The notes under the pieces are model-generated. The model searched no databases. It saw only the letters and a program-made list of their open reading frames with translations, and was not told the origin of the DNA. This document shows, piece after piece, positions 17,083-24,767 of a DNA stretch of 64,000 nt. This stretch comes from Nocardia brasiliensis IFM 10847. GTDB taxonomy: Bacteria > Actinomycetota > Actinomycetes > Mycobacteriales > Mycobacteriaceae. A program made the position numbers and the translations under genes. Where the stretch lies: positions 1-64,000 of the forward strand of contig NZ_BAUA01000008.1 in assembly GCF_000710915.1 (NCBI RefSeq), given 5' to 3'. Within the stretch, counting starts at the first letter, position 1. Each line of letters opens with the position of its first letter.

Positions 17083-18015
17083 TCAGGCGGTCAGTCCGCC
17101 CGCGAGCGGCATGTCGTGCCATTGGTCGATGAGCGGTCGCAGGAACTCCACCAGGGCGGGCAGCTGCGGGGTGAGGGTGAGGACGGCGATCGCGCGCAGT
17201 ACGCCGACGGCGTTCACGAAGCGCAGCACCTCGTCGTCCAACGGCCGCATGCCGTTACGTCGCGCACCGCGGTTGTACGCGGCTTCGAGGTCGGGGCCGA
17301 GCGCGGCGAGATCCCATTCGACCGGGCCCAGTGTGACGAGTTCGAAGTCGGAATAGAGGTCGCCGGCCGTCCCGTTGAAGATGTTCGCAGGCGGAGAGTC
17401 GCCGTGAACGGGCTGCACGTCGATCCCGGGGAACCGGGTCTCGAACGCGTCGCGGGACTGGACCAGCGGTGCCAGCACCCGCCACTCGCGGCGCGCGCGG
17501 TCCAGGTCGGACGCATCGATCAGGTCCGGCCGGTCCTGCAGCAGCGCAAGGCTTTCGGTGACGAACCGCGGTTCGGCCGAGGACAGGAACGACAGTTCTC
17601 CCGGGTAGCCGCGCATCGCGGCGTGCAGGTCGGCCGTGCGTTCCGAATTCGCCGCGTAGTCGGGCTCTTTGTCGCGATCCTCGGTGACGAACTGCCAGAA
17701 CGTCATCGAAAGGCCTTCGCGCTGTATCGGTTCCAGCGGGACGAGCGGGCTGGGCGGAATCACCGGTGTCCCTTGCTCGCTCAACCACCGGGCCACGTCC
17801 AGCTCGGCCCGCTGCCGCCGCGCCAAGGTCGCGAGGTCCGTGGTGGGCGACAGCACCACCGGGATCCGCGCCACCACCGGCGCGGGCGCGAGATGCACGA
17901 CTACCGAGAACAAATCGTGCAACACCACGGCATCGGTCACCGTCAGTCCCAGCTCGCGGCCCACCGCCACCGCCGCGTCGACCGCTCTGCCCGTCCTGCT
18001 CGCGATTTCGTCCAC
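17083..18015 (-). CDS. Aminoglycoside phosphotransferase (APH)-family protein
   Basis: A 310-residue protein read from GTG 18015. The APH/choline-kinase fold is supported by the N-lobe (VVHLAPAPVVARIPVVLSP, QRAELDVARWLSEQGTPVIPPS), by the Brenner-type catalytic loop as VQPVHGDSPPANIF (about 209-222; HGD catalytic Asp, N metal ligand), and by a D/E-rich metal loop DLYSDFELVTLGPVEWDLA, in which Phe-Glu stands where D-F/W-E is usual. Such kinases phosphorylate hydroxyls of antibiotics or small molecules. Inside the BGC it could be a self-resistance kinase that caps a sugar hydroxyl, or a tailoring or unrelated kinase. It is separated by 50 bp from the membrane protein gene upstream on the same strand. 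Confidence 0.8.
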   Translation of the reverse strand: MDEIASRTGRAVDAAVAVGRELGLTVTDAVVLHDLFSVVVHLAPAPVVARIPVVLSPTTDLATLARRQRAELDVARWLSEQGTPVIPPSPLVPLEPIQREGLSMTFWQFVTEDRDKEPDYAANSERTADLHAAMRGYPGELSFLSSAEPRFVTESLALLQDRPDLIDASDLDRARREWRVLAPLVQSRDAFETRFPGIDVQPVHGDSPPANIFNGTAGDLYSDFELVTLGPVEWDLAALGPDLEAAYNRGARRNGMRPLDDEVLRFVNAVGVLRAIAVLTLTPQLPALVEFLRPLIDQWHDMPLAGGLTA

Positions 18016-18065
18016 CGCGCGATCCTGCCATAGGCGCCGAGCGCGGCACCGCCTCCGGCACGCGA

Positions 18066-18767
18066 TCAGTGCGCGCGGACCTCGGCGGCGGGGCCGGATT
18101 CCGGAACGCGCTGCTGGACCTGATCGACGATCTTGGAGAGGCGCGGGATGAAGGCGACCATGATGACGATGACCAGGACGACCATGACGATCGCTGCGCC
18201 GTTGGAGACCAGGAAGGAACGGTCCAAATCGCTGGCGGGGGAGCTGTACACGATGCCGATGCGCAGACCCGAATCGAGGAACATGGTGAGGCCGACGCCG
18301 AGGGTCATCAGCCGCTCCAGCTTGCGGAACCGCGGTTCCTCGTCCCATGCGCGGTGGTAAGCCTCGGTGCGGCGGGGTTCGCCGCCATTGGTCGCCATGG
18401 GCGTGGCGAGCAAATACATGACCGGTTTGCCGACCACGCAGGTGAAGAGGAAGAAGCCACCGGTGGTCAGCATGTAGAGCGCCGGTCGGATCGCCGCGAT
18501 GCGCGGATCGTCGGTGACGAAGGCCAGCCCGAGCGAGACGACGAGCTCCACCAGCACCAGCGCGCCGATGACGTCCAGCGAGCGACGCCGGATGCTGCCG
18601 ACCGTGGTGGTGACGGCGACGACGATGCCGGGGATGGCCAGCGACCAGATCTCGCTGAAGCCGATCGCGCGCAGCACGAAATACAGCACGGTCGACACGA
18701 TCACGTTGCCGAACAGCGGCAACAGCGCCTTGAACCGGCTCGTCTTCTTCGGCGTCGGTGCCGTCAT
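18066..18767 (-). CDS. VC0807-family multi-pass membrane protein (copy 1)
   Basis: A 233-residue integral membrane protein starting at ATG 18767 with a GGAG site (caggagaccgcg). About six hydrophobic segments alternate with short loops: LLPLFGNVIVSTVLYFVLRAIG, WSLAIPGIVVAVTTTV, DVIGALVLVELVVSLGLAF, YMLTTGGFFLFTCVVG, LMTLGVGLTMFLDSGLRIGIVY and AAIVMVVLVIVIMVAFIP. It shares the WDEEPRFRxxLRLxTLxxGVG-type region with the second VC0807-like gene at 34669-35400, so the cluster holds two paralogues. The function of this family is not established. In a cluster with no recognisable exporter it is a candidate for export, immunity or membrane adaptation, but that is speculation. Confidence 0.75.
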   Translation of the reverse strand: MTAPTPKKTSRFKALLPLFGNVIVSTVLYFVLRAIGFSEIWSLAIPGIVVAVTTTVGSIRRRSLDVIGALVLVELVVSLGLAFVTDDPRIAAIRPALYMLTTGGFFLFTCVVGKPVMYLLATPMATNGGEPRRTEAYHRAWDEEPRFRKLERLMTLGVGLTMFLDSGLRIGIVYSSPASDLDRSFLVSNGAAIVMVVLVIVIMVAFIPRLSKIVDQVQQRVPESGPAAEVRAH

Positions 18768-18840
18768 CGCGGTCTCCTGATCGGTGGGGGTCGGTGGCGA
18801 TTTCAGGCTATTGGCCGCCCTCGGCGCGCTGTAGAGACGA

Positions 18841-18882
18841 AACCGCCGATTCGGCCAGGAGTTATCTCCTGTGCGGGCGGTT
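18841..18882 (-). terminator. Nested hairpin after the tailoring operon
   Basis: Just past the stop of the split-barrel gene (minus-strand stop at 18884-18886) lie an outer stem, AACCGCC (18841-18847) with GGCGGTT (18876-18882), and an inner perfect stem, CAGGAG (18856-18861) with CTCCTG (18866-18871) around a 4-nt loop. There is no U tract. It plausibly terminates the MT/P450/P450/GT/split-barrel operon or forms a leader hairpin ahead of the VC0807 gene; TAGCCT downstream of it on the minus strand (18808-18803) could be that gene's -10. Confidence 0.5.
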
Positions 18883-18883
18883 C

Positions 18884-19327
18884 TCAGACCAGCCAGCGAC
18901 CACCCGACATCAGGGTGCGGTCGCCGATCTCGGCCATCGATTGCCACGCCTGGATCCGGTCGGGCCGCAGCCGCAGACCGACGCTGCCCGGCACCCGCCG
19001 ACCCATCGGCAGCGTGTCCAGCAGTGCGCCGAGTTGTCCGGTGACGGCCTGCGGATCGAAGAAGGTGGTGGTGCCGTCGATGAGCACCACGTCCCGGGTG
19101 TCGCCGAGCGCGGCCCTGGCCCGGCTCGCGCCGCGCAGGCTGCGCACGGTCCTGGTGCCTGGTTTCGTCACCATCAGCAAATCGCCCTCGCCGTAGGCGA
19201 AGGCCAGCGGCACCAGGTGCGGCAGCGATTCGGCCGCGGTCGCGAGCCACAGGTGTCCCGGTCCGGCGAGCAGCTCCAGGACATGCTGTTTGCGGTCGGT
19301 CAGTGCGCGCGGGGCTGCTTGTCTCAC
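18884..19327 (-). CDS. Pyridoxamine-5'-phosphate-oxidase-like (FMN/F420 split-barrel) protein
   Basis: A 147-residue protein. GTG 19327 overlaps the stop of the upstream glycosyltransferase (GTGA). It has the split-barrel pattern HLWLATAAESLPHLVPLAFAYGEGDLLMVTKPGTRTVRSLRGA (about 25-70), a typical strand-turn-strand cofactor cradle, and a C-terminal RPDRIQAWQSMAEIGDRTLMSGGRWLV ending seen in PNPOx/F420-dependent deazaflavin oxidoreductase-like proteins. These enzymes carry out two-electron redox on small molecules using FMN or F420H2. It is the last gene of the O-methyltransferase/P450/P450/GT operon and is followed by a hairpin. A reductase acting on the aromatic product or a quinone is a reasonable guess; the exact substrate is unknown. 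Confidence 0.75.
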   Translation of the reverse strand: MRQAAPRALTDRKQHVLELLAGPGHLWLATAAESLPHLVPLAFAYGEGDLLMVTKPGTRTVRSLRGASRARAALGDTRDVVLIDGTTTFFDPQAVTGQLGALLDTLPMGRRVPGSVGLRLRPDRIQAWQSMAEIGDRTLMSGGRWLV

Positions 19328-20481
19328 CGTGGTCCCTTTCCGAGTTCCAGCAGGTCGGGTGCGATCTGCGCGGGGGTCGGCTGGGCCCGCAGTTCGGCGC
19401 GCAGCACTTGGGTCGCGGCGCGTTCGGGGCTGTCGCCGACGAGCCGGACCACCAGGTCGCGCACCACGGCGCGATCGAATTCGGCGACCGGCAGCACGGC
19501 CGCCGCGCCGGTGCCGCGCAACTGCTCGGCGGGCAGCATGTGATGGGGGAACTGGGGCAGCAGCAGTTGCGGTACGCCGGCGTCGACCGCGGTGAGCATG
19601 GTGCCGAAACCGCCCTGATGGATCACCAGCGCGCAGGACGGCATGAGCAGGTGCAGGGCGAGCCCGGAGACGGCGCGCACATTGCTCGGCAGCGGGCCGA
19701 GGTGTTCGATCTCGGCGGGCCGCACCGTGACGACCACGTCCAGCTCGAGGCCGTCGAGTGCGGCGAGCACCTCGGGCAGCAGGAATTCCCCGCCCTGCGC
19801 GGTCACCGTGGTGCCCCAGGTCAGGCAGATGCGCGGCACGGTGGGCGGTTCGGCGAGCCAGGCCGGGATGGTCGCGGGTCCGTTGTACGGGATATAGCGC
19901 ACGGTGGTCGAGGTGGTGTCGGTCGCGATCTGCAGCGACGGCGGGCACGGGTCGACGGTGTGGCTGCCGAGCAGGTTCGGCAGCGCGATGCCGAGTTGCT
20001 CGGCCAGCGGCGCCACCAAGGCCGGCGTCGCGCCCCTGGCCCGATAGGTCATGTCCACACCGTGGATGTGCCGGATCGCGGGCACCCCGAGCAGCGCGGC
20101 GACCAGCGGTCCCGCGAAACTGGTCGGCTCGAAGAAGACCAGATCGGGTTGCCAGCGTTCGGCGAGGGCGACGGTGTCGTCCAGCATCAGCCGGGCACGT
20201 TCGGCGAACACCGCGAAAACCTGTGTCATTCTGGCGTTTTCGTCGACATTCCAGATATCGGCCACCGGCGGTGCGGCCGCCGCCGTGCGGGCCCGGATCG
20301 CGGAGTGGTCTACGTCGGCACCGGCCGGGGTGAAGGGCAGCCCGGCGTCGGTGACGATCCGTTGCAGCAGCGGCTGACTCGCCACCCGGACCTCCGCGCC
20401 CGCCGCGCGCAGCGCCGACAGCACCGGCACCAGCGGCATGAAGTGCGACGGCCACGCCCAGTTCACACAGAGAACCCGCAT
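19324..20481 (-). CDS. GT1-family glycosyltransferase
   Basis: A 385-residue GT-B deoxysugar transferase starting at ATG 20481, immediately after the P450 gene (its stop is at 20483-20485). The N-terminus MRVLCVNWAWPSHFMPLVPVL is typical of natural-product transferases. WQPDLVFFEPTSFAGPLVAALLGVPAIRH lies near residues 109-137 and the donor site IHQGGFGTMLTAVDAGVPQL near 284-303, with a normal His. Close in pattern to the GTs at 11482 and 35413. Expected to transfer a TDP-deoxysugar to the polyketide hydroxyl or to extend a sugar chain; the specificity cannot be read. It overlaps the split-barrel gene by 4 bp. Confidence 0.92.
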   Translation of the reverse strand: MRVLCVNWAWPSHFMPLVPVLSALRAAGAEVRVASQPLLQRIVTDAGLPFTPAGADVDHSAIRARTAAAAPPVADIWNVDENARMTQVFAVFAERARLMLDDTVALAERWQPDLVFFEPTSFAGPLVAALLGVPAIRHIHGVDMTYRARGATPALVAPLAEQLGIALPNLLGSHTVDPCPPSLQIATDTTSTTVRYIPYNGPATIPAWLAEPPTVPRICLTWGTTVTAQGGEFLLPEVLAALDGLELDVVVTVRPAEIEHLGPLPSNVRAVSGLALHLLMPSCALVIHQGGFGTMLTAVDAGVPQLLLPQFPHHMLPAEQLRGTGAAAVLPVAEFDRAVVRDLVVRLVGDSPERAATQVLRAELRAQPTPAQIAPDLLELGKGPR

Positions 20482-20482
20482 C

Positions 20483-21679
20483 TCACCACTCCACCGGGAT
20501 GCCGAGGAAGCCCTCCAGCAGCGCGCCCTCTTGTCTGCGTAATTCGCTGGCGGGCACCGCGAGTCGCAGCGTCGGGAAACGGGCGAGCAGCCGCCCGATC
20601 GCGGTGGTGAGTTCGGCGCGGGCGAGTCCGGCGCCGATGCAGAAGTGCGGCCCCCGGCTCAACGTGAGGTGGTCGTTGTCGGTGCGGGTGATGTCGAAAC
20701 GTTCGGGGTGATCGAATACCGCGGGGTCGAAGTTCCCGGCGTCGACGGCGGGAATCACGCTCGTGCCCGCCGCGATGGTGTAGCCGTCCAGGTCGACGTC
20801 GGCGGTGGTGTAGCGCAGCATCGACACCGAGGAGCCGACGAGTTTCCAGCGCAACGCCTCCTCGACCGCGCGGGGCACCAGGCTCGGATCGTCGCGCACC
20901 AGCGCGAGCTGATCTGGGCGCGAAAGCAGCAGCGCCACCGTGCCGCCCAGCTGACTCGCGGTGGTCTCGTAACCGACGAGCAGCAGCAGCCGGCACCACC
21001 AGTGCAATTCGTAACCGGTGAGCCTGCCGTCGTCCGCGTCGTGCGCGGCGATCATATCGCTGACCAGATCGTCGCCGGGCGCAACGCGTTTGGCTTCGAT
21101 CAACGCCGCGATGTACTCGTTCAGCTCCCGCATCGCCGCGCCGATCTCGGGACCGCTGAACTGACTGACCGACAGGAAATGCTCGGTCCAGCCGCGGAAG
21201 CGCGCCTGGTCCTGCTCCGGTACCCCGAGCAGCCGGCACAGCACCCGGATCGGCAGCGGGAACGCCAGCGCTTGATTGAGATCGACCGGCCCGCCGTGGG
21301 TTTCCATCGCGTCGAGCAGTTCGTCGACCACTTCGGTGACGAACGGTTCCAGCGCCGCGACTCGGGCCGGACTGAACGCCTGCATGACCAGCCGGCGCAC
21401 CCGGGTGTGCTCGGGCGGGTCGGGATCCATTTTCGAATCCTGGAACATGCTGTTGTGCTTGCTGATTCGTGCGGCATCGGGCCGGTTCAGATTGCGGCTC
21501 ACGGCCGGATGCACGAGCAGCGCGCGGATGTCGGCGTGCCGGGTGACCAGCACCGCGTCGTCGCCGCTCGGCAGCCGGACCGGAACCATCGGGCAGCCGG
21601 ACAAGCCGAACAGCTCGCGCGGCGGTTCCAGCGCGGCAGGCCGGGTGAACGGATAGGGGACGGGTTCTGCGGCGGTCAT
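20483..21679 (-). CDS. Cytochrome P450 (tailoring, full length)
   Basis: A 398-residue P450 from ATG 21679. Landmarks are YPFTRPAALEPPRE at the N-terminus, DPPEHTRVRRLVMQAFSPARV near 108-128 (C-helix HxxxR), I-helix LLLVGYETTASQLGG near 230, the EEALRW ExxR motif and heme loop SRGPHFCIGAGLARAEL with Cys near 346. It resembles the CYP105/107-type P450s of actinobacterial clusters. It is adjacent and paralogous to the shorter P450 at 21697-22836 (17 bp apart), suggesting a tandem duplication. Likely role: regioselective hydroxylation or C-O/C-C coupling of the aromatic core or a sugar. Redox partners are not encoded nearby. Confidence 0.93.
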   Translation of the reverse strand: MTAAEPVPYPFTRPAALEPPRELFGLSGCPMVPVRLPSGDDAVLVTRHADIRALLVHPAVSRNLNRPDAARISKHNSMFQDSKMDPDPPEHTRVRRLVMQAFSPARVAALEPFVTEVVDELLDAMETHGGPVDLNQALAFPLPIRVLCRLLGVPEQDQARFRGWTEHFLSVSQFSGPEIGAAMRELNEYIAALIEAKRVAPGDDLVSDMIAAHDADDGRLTGYELHWWCRLLLLVGYETTASQLGGTVALLLSRPDQLALVRDDPSLVPRAVEEALRWKLVGSSVSMLRYTTADVDLDGYTIAAGTSVIPAVDAGNFDPAVFDHPERFDITRTDNDHLTLSRGPHFCIGAGLARAELTTAIGRLLARFPTLRLAVPASELRRQEGALLEGFLGIPVEW

Positions 21680-21696
21680 GCGCACCTTCCTGCTGT

Positions 21697-22836
21697 TCAC
21701 CAGCGCACGGGAACCGTGCGGAAGCCCTGGAAGAAATGATCGTCGACGCGGTCGAGGCGCTCGGGCGCGACCGCGAGTCGCAGCGTCGGGAAGCGTTCGA
21801 TCAATGCGCCGATACCGATCTGCAGCTGTGCCCGCGCCAGCGGCGCACCGGGGCAGAAGTGCCGCCCGACGCTGAACGTGAGCTGTGGCGCGTCGCGCCG
21901 GGTAAGGTCGATCCGGCCCGGGTCGGCGAAGACCGCCGGATCGTGATTGGCGCATTCGAGCGCGGGAATGATGCTGGTGCCCTGCGCAATGACGTGATCG
22001 TCGACGGTGACGTCCTCGGTGACGTAGCGCAACATGGACAGCGACGTGCCGACCACCTGGCAGCGCAGCAGTTCCTCCACCGCACCGGTGATCAACGCCG
22101 GATCCGCGCGCAGCAGCGCCAATTGGTCGCGATGGTGCAGCAGCAGCACGACACCGCCCGCGAGCTGGTTCGCCGTCGTCTCGTAGCCGGCGAGCAGCAG
22201 CAGAGTCGACCAGAAATGCAGTTCGTCGGGGGTGAGGCGGCCGTCCTCGGCATCGGTCACCGCGATGAGGGCGCTGATCAGATCCGAATCGGGTTGCCGC
22301 CGTTTGCGTTCGATGAGCTCGCGGATGTAGTCCCACGGCGGATTGCTGGTGTCGCCGAAACGATGACGCTCCTGTGCGGGGACGCCGAGCAGCTCGCAGA
22401 TCACCTGGATCGACAGCGGAAACGCGAAGGCGGTGTTCAGATCCACCGGCTCCGCCGCGCCACCGGCCGCCATCCGGTCGAGCAACTCCTCGACGATGGC
22501 CGCGATCCGCGGGCGCAGGGTTTCGACTCGGGCGGCGGTGAATTCGCGCGCGATCAGCCGCCGCATCCTGGCGTGCGCGGGCGGGGACATGTCGACCCGG
22601 CGCTGAAACACCTTCTGCGGCCGGGTGGTCATCTTCGCCACGCCGGATCGATTGCGGTCCTTGCTGATTCGCGGATCGGCGAGCAATGCCCGGATGGTCT
22701 GGTAGCGGGTGGCCAGCACGGCGGCGTCGCCGCTGGGCAGGGTGACCGTGCGGAACGGGTCGCGGTGAGCCTGCAGCAGTGCGTCCGGCTGGGCCGGGCC
22801 GGCGGGCCAGGCGAACGGGAACGGGCAGCCGCTCAT
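21697..22836 (-). CDS. Cytochrome P450 with shortened F-G region
   Basis: A 379-residue P450; ATG 22836 overlaps the methyltransferase stop (ATGA). It has MSPPAHARMRRLIAREFTAARV (C-helix), I-helix LLLAGYETTANQLAGG, EELLRCQ and the heme loop FSVGRHFCPGAPLARAQL with Cys near 327, so catalysis should be possible. Compared with its neighbour, about 18 residues are missing between LLGVPAQERHRFGDTS and WDYIRELIERKR, the region that forms helices F and G and caps the substrate pocket. The reading frame is continuous, so this is a clean deletion. It may give an open pocket suited to a large or glycosylated substrate, or impair activity. Confidence 0.9.
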   Translation of the reverse strand: MSGCPFPFAWPAGPAQPDALLQAHRDPFRTVTLPSGDAAVLATRYQTIRALLADPRISKDRNRSGVAKMTTRPQKVFQRRVDMSPPAHARMRRLIAREFTAARVETLRPRIAAIVEELLDRMAAGGAAEPVDLNTAFAFPLSIQVICELLGVPAQERHRFGDTSNPPWDYIRELIERKRRQPDSDLISALIAVTDAEDGRLTPDELHFWSTLLLLAGYETTANQLAGGVVLLLHHRDQLALLRADPALITGAVEELLRCQVVGTSLSMLRYVTEDVTVDDHVIAQGTSIIPALECANHDPAVFADPGRIDLTRRDAPQLTFSVGRHFCPGAPLARAQLQIGIGALIERFPTLRLAVAPERLDRVDDHFFQGFRTVPVRW

Positions 22837-23873
22837 CGCGGCGTCCGCGGAATCGGCCTGGCCTTGATCAACCAGTGCGGCGGTGCGGTGCGCACCGTGT
22901 CGACCAGCTCGAAATCGGCCTGCGCGAACAGGTCTCGCCACTCGGCGAGTTCGCGCTCCTTGCCGCCCAGACTCACCGCCATGGCGATGTCCATCGCCTT
23001 GCTGAAATGCCATTCGCCGGCGCCGGGCACGACCGCCTCGATCACGTAGACCCGGGTGTCCTCGGTGCTGACCGCGCGGATGTTGCGCAGGATGCGGACC
23101 GAGTCGGCGTCGTTCCAATCGTGCAGGATCGCCTTGAGCAGATACGCGTCGGCCCCGGCGGGCACGCTGTCGAAGAAATCGCCGACCACGCACTCGACCC
23201 GATCGCGCACCCCGAACTCGGTGAGCACGGGATCCGCTCCGCCGATGGCGGATTCGGTATCGAAGAGCACGCCGCGCTGCTGCGGGTTGGCGGCGAGAAT
23301 GGCCGACAGCAGCCGGCCCTGCCCGCCGCCGATATCGGCGATCGTCCGGTACCGGCCGAAGTCATAGCTCGCGGCCACCTCCGGCGCCCGGTTGCTCACG
23401 CCGGTCATCGCGCGGTGGAAGACCTCCGCGTACTCGGGGCTGTCGGCCATGTACTCGAACCAGCCGCGCCCGCCACGCAACGCCGGGCCCGCGGGTTTGC
23501 CGGTGCGCAGGGTGTCGGCGGCGTAGGCGAAGCAGTTCCAGACGCTCTCCTCGCCGTAGAGGTAGGCCAGGTAGCGCAGCGAACCGTCCACATCCGAGCG
23601 CAGCAGCGCGCCGGTCTCGGTGAGTCCGAACGACCGGTCCGCGTGCTCGCTGAACAGGCCGACGCCGGCGGCGGTGCGCAGGAATCGGTAGAGCATGTCC
23701 GGGTCGGTGCCGGTGGCCGTGGCCAGCTCGGACACCGGTCGGGGCCCCTCGGTGAGGTGATCGGCGAGGCCGATCCGCGCCAGCGTGCAGATGGTCGCGG
23801 AGACCATCTTCCCGGCCAGCAATCCGAGCAGCTGCTGCTGCGCCTGCCCACGCGCGGTGATCTCGGTCGACAT
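22833..23873 (-). CDS. SAM-dependent O-methyltransferase (DnrK/COMT type)
   Basis: A 346-residue two-domain methyltransferase. The N-terminal winged-helix dimerisation domain (about 10-100, with ICTLARIGLADHL and YRFLRTAAGVGLF) precedes a Rossmann domain with the SAM glycine loop ADIGGGQGRLL near 178, the acidic GDFFDSVPAGADAYLLK stretch and ILHDWNDADS near 245, whose His-x-Trp-x-Asp pattern is the catalytic-base motif of plant-type O-methyltransferases. It probably methylates a phenol or sugar hydroxyl. ATG 23873 is 7 nt downstream of a GACGAT hexamer placed 8 bp after SARP-like repeats, so the mRNA may be leaderless, which would explain the absence of a good ribosome binding site. First gene of the tailoring operon that diverges from the PKS genes. 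Confidence 0.92.
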   Translation of the reverse strand: MSTEITARGQAQQQLLGLLAGKMVSATICTLARIGLADHLTEGPRPVSELATATGTDPDMLYRFLRTAAGVGLFSEHADRSFGLTETGALLRSDVDGSLRYLAYLYGEESVWNCFAYAADTLRTGKPAGPALRGGRGWFEYMADSPEYAEVFHRAMTGVSNRAPEVAASYDFGRYRTIADIGGGQGRLLSAILAANPQQRGVLFDTESAIGGADPVLTEFGVRDRVECVVGDFFDSVPAGADAYLLKAILHDWNDADSVRILRNIRAVSTEDTRVYVIEAVVPGAGEWHFSKAMDIAMAVSLGGKERELAEWRDLFAQADFELVDTVRTAPPHWLIKARPIPRTPR

Positions 23874-23880
23874 GGCAGCG

Positions 23881-23923
23881 ATCGTCGGTTCGCGCGCTCC
23901 ACGATCACTGGTGTCGTCCTCGA
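23881..23923 (-). promoter_or_regulatory. SARP-type operator and -10 for the tailoring operon
   Basis: On the minus strand, TCGAGGA (23923-23917) and TGGAGCG (23901-23895) start 22 bp apart. Eight bp later comes GACGAT (23886-23881). Only 7 nt separate this hexamer from ATG 23873, so transcription would start at or next to the start codon. An additional TCGAGGA copy (23949-23943) lies 26 bp further upstream. Confidence 0.55.
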
Positions 23924-23988
23924 TCGCGCTGCGCACGCGGTGTCCTCGATCGCTCCCACAGTGCGCCTCGATCACGGGGTGCCAGAGT
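23924..23988 (+). promoter_or_regulatory. SARP-type operator and -10 for the PKS operon
   Basis: TCGCGCT (23924-23930), TCGATCG (23946-23952) and TCGATCA (23968-23974) are spaced exactly 22 bp apart. Eight bp after the third lies CAGAGT (23983-23988), a TANNNT-like hexamer with one mismatch. The first PKS-operon gene starts at 24035 with GAGGAGAGG as ribosome binding site. It interleaves with the opposite-strand array for the tailoring operon. Confidence 0.6.
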
Positions 23989-24034
23989 CCACGAATCTCA
24001 TTGGGCCAGTTGAGCAACATGAGGAGAGGTCGAG

Positions 24035-24358
24035 ATGTCGGAGCTCAGTCTGATCGTGGCGCGGATGCGACCGGGGGACAGCGAGCAGGTCGCCGAGTTG
24101 TTCGCGCGCTCGGACCAGACCGAACTCCCCGCCCTGGTGGGCGTGCGGCGGCGCACCCTGTTCACCTTCCACGACCTGTATTTCCATTTGATCGAGGCCG
24201 ACGCGGCGGTGGCCGAGCGGGTCGCCGAGGTGCGGACCCATCCGCTGTTCCAGGAGATCAACGAAGGGCTACTGCCCTTCATCCAGCCCTATTCGCCGAG
24301 CTGGCGCAGCCCGGCCGACGCGATGGCCCGGCCCTTCTACCAGTGGACCCGGCCGTGA
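24035..24358 (+). CDS. TcmI-family polyketide cyclase
   Basis: A 107-residue ferredoxin-like-fold cyclase with ATG at 24035 and a strong GAGGAGAGG site. The sequence matches TcmI/PdmK-type cyclases: ARMRPGDSEQVAELFARSDQTELP near the start, the GVRRRTLFTFHDLYFHLIEAD stretch, HPLFQEIN and a C-terminal PSWRSPADAMARPFYQWT. These act late in folding of aromatic polyketides, closing the fourth or fifth ring. It is the first gene of the large PKS operon and overlaps the cupin gene by 4 bp (GTGA). With the cupin and SRPBCC cyclases it makes the three-cyclase set known from pentangular polyphenol pathways such as pradimicin. Confidence 0.92.
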   Translation: MSELSLIVARMRPGDSEQVAELFARSDQTELPALVGVRRRTLFTFHDLYFHLIEADAAVAERVAEVRTHPLFQEINEGLLPFIQPYSPSWRSPADAMARPFYQWTRP

Positions 24359-24765
24359 CGCGGGTGGTGGCGGCGGCCGATATCGCGCCGAATGCCCGGC
24401 GCGGGGGCGACCTGCGGGTGCTGCTGAGCCCGCGCACGGTCGAGTCGACCGCGGGTTTCCTGGGCGTGTTGCGGCTCGCGCCGGGAGAGTTCGTCAGCGA
24501 GCACTATCACCCGTATTCGGAAGAGTTCCTCTATGTCGTCGCGGGCTCGCTGACCGTGCTGCTGGACGGCGCGCCGGTCGAGGTGGCCCAGGGCAGTGCG
24601 GTTTTCGTCCCGATCGGCGTCCGGCATCGGGTGCAGAACGACGGCTCGGCGCCGGCCGAGGCCGTGTTCCAGCTGGCCCCGCTGGCCCCGGAACCCGCAC
24701 TCGGTCATGTCGATACCGAGCCGCTGCCCGATCCGGACGCCGCGCAGCCGAAAGTGTCCGGCTGA
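24355..24765 (+). CDS. Cupin-family polyketide cyclase/oxygenase-associated protein (TcmJ/PdmL-like)
   Basis: A 136-residue protein read from GTG 24355, inside the TcmI-like stop codon. A single cupin barrel: motif 1 EFVSEHYHPYSEEFLYVVAGS (metal-type ligands His-x-His near 51-53, Glu near 57) and motif 2 VPIGVRHRVQND with the fourth His (near 93). Homologues sit beside TcmI-like cyclases in tetracenomycin-type and pentangular clusters and help ring closure; PdmL acts together with PdmD and PdmK. The acidic, Pro-rich tail is not conserved. It lies 2 bp upstream of KS-alpha. Confidence 0.9.
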   Translation: MTRVVAAADIAPNARRGGDLRVLLSPRTVESTAGFLGVLRLAPGEFVSEHYHPYSEEFLYVVAGSLTVLLDGAPVEVAQGSAVFVPIGVRHRVQNDGSAPAEAVFQLAPLAPEPALGHVDTEPLPDPDAAQPKVSG

Positions 24766-24767
24766 TC

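Noticed and set aside
15895..22836. One of the P450s as a DesVIII/EryCII-type inactive GT activator
   Set aside because: All three keep the heme-ligating Cys and I-helix Thr, so they look like active P450s; the activators have lost these.
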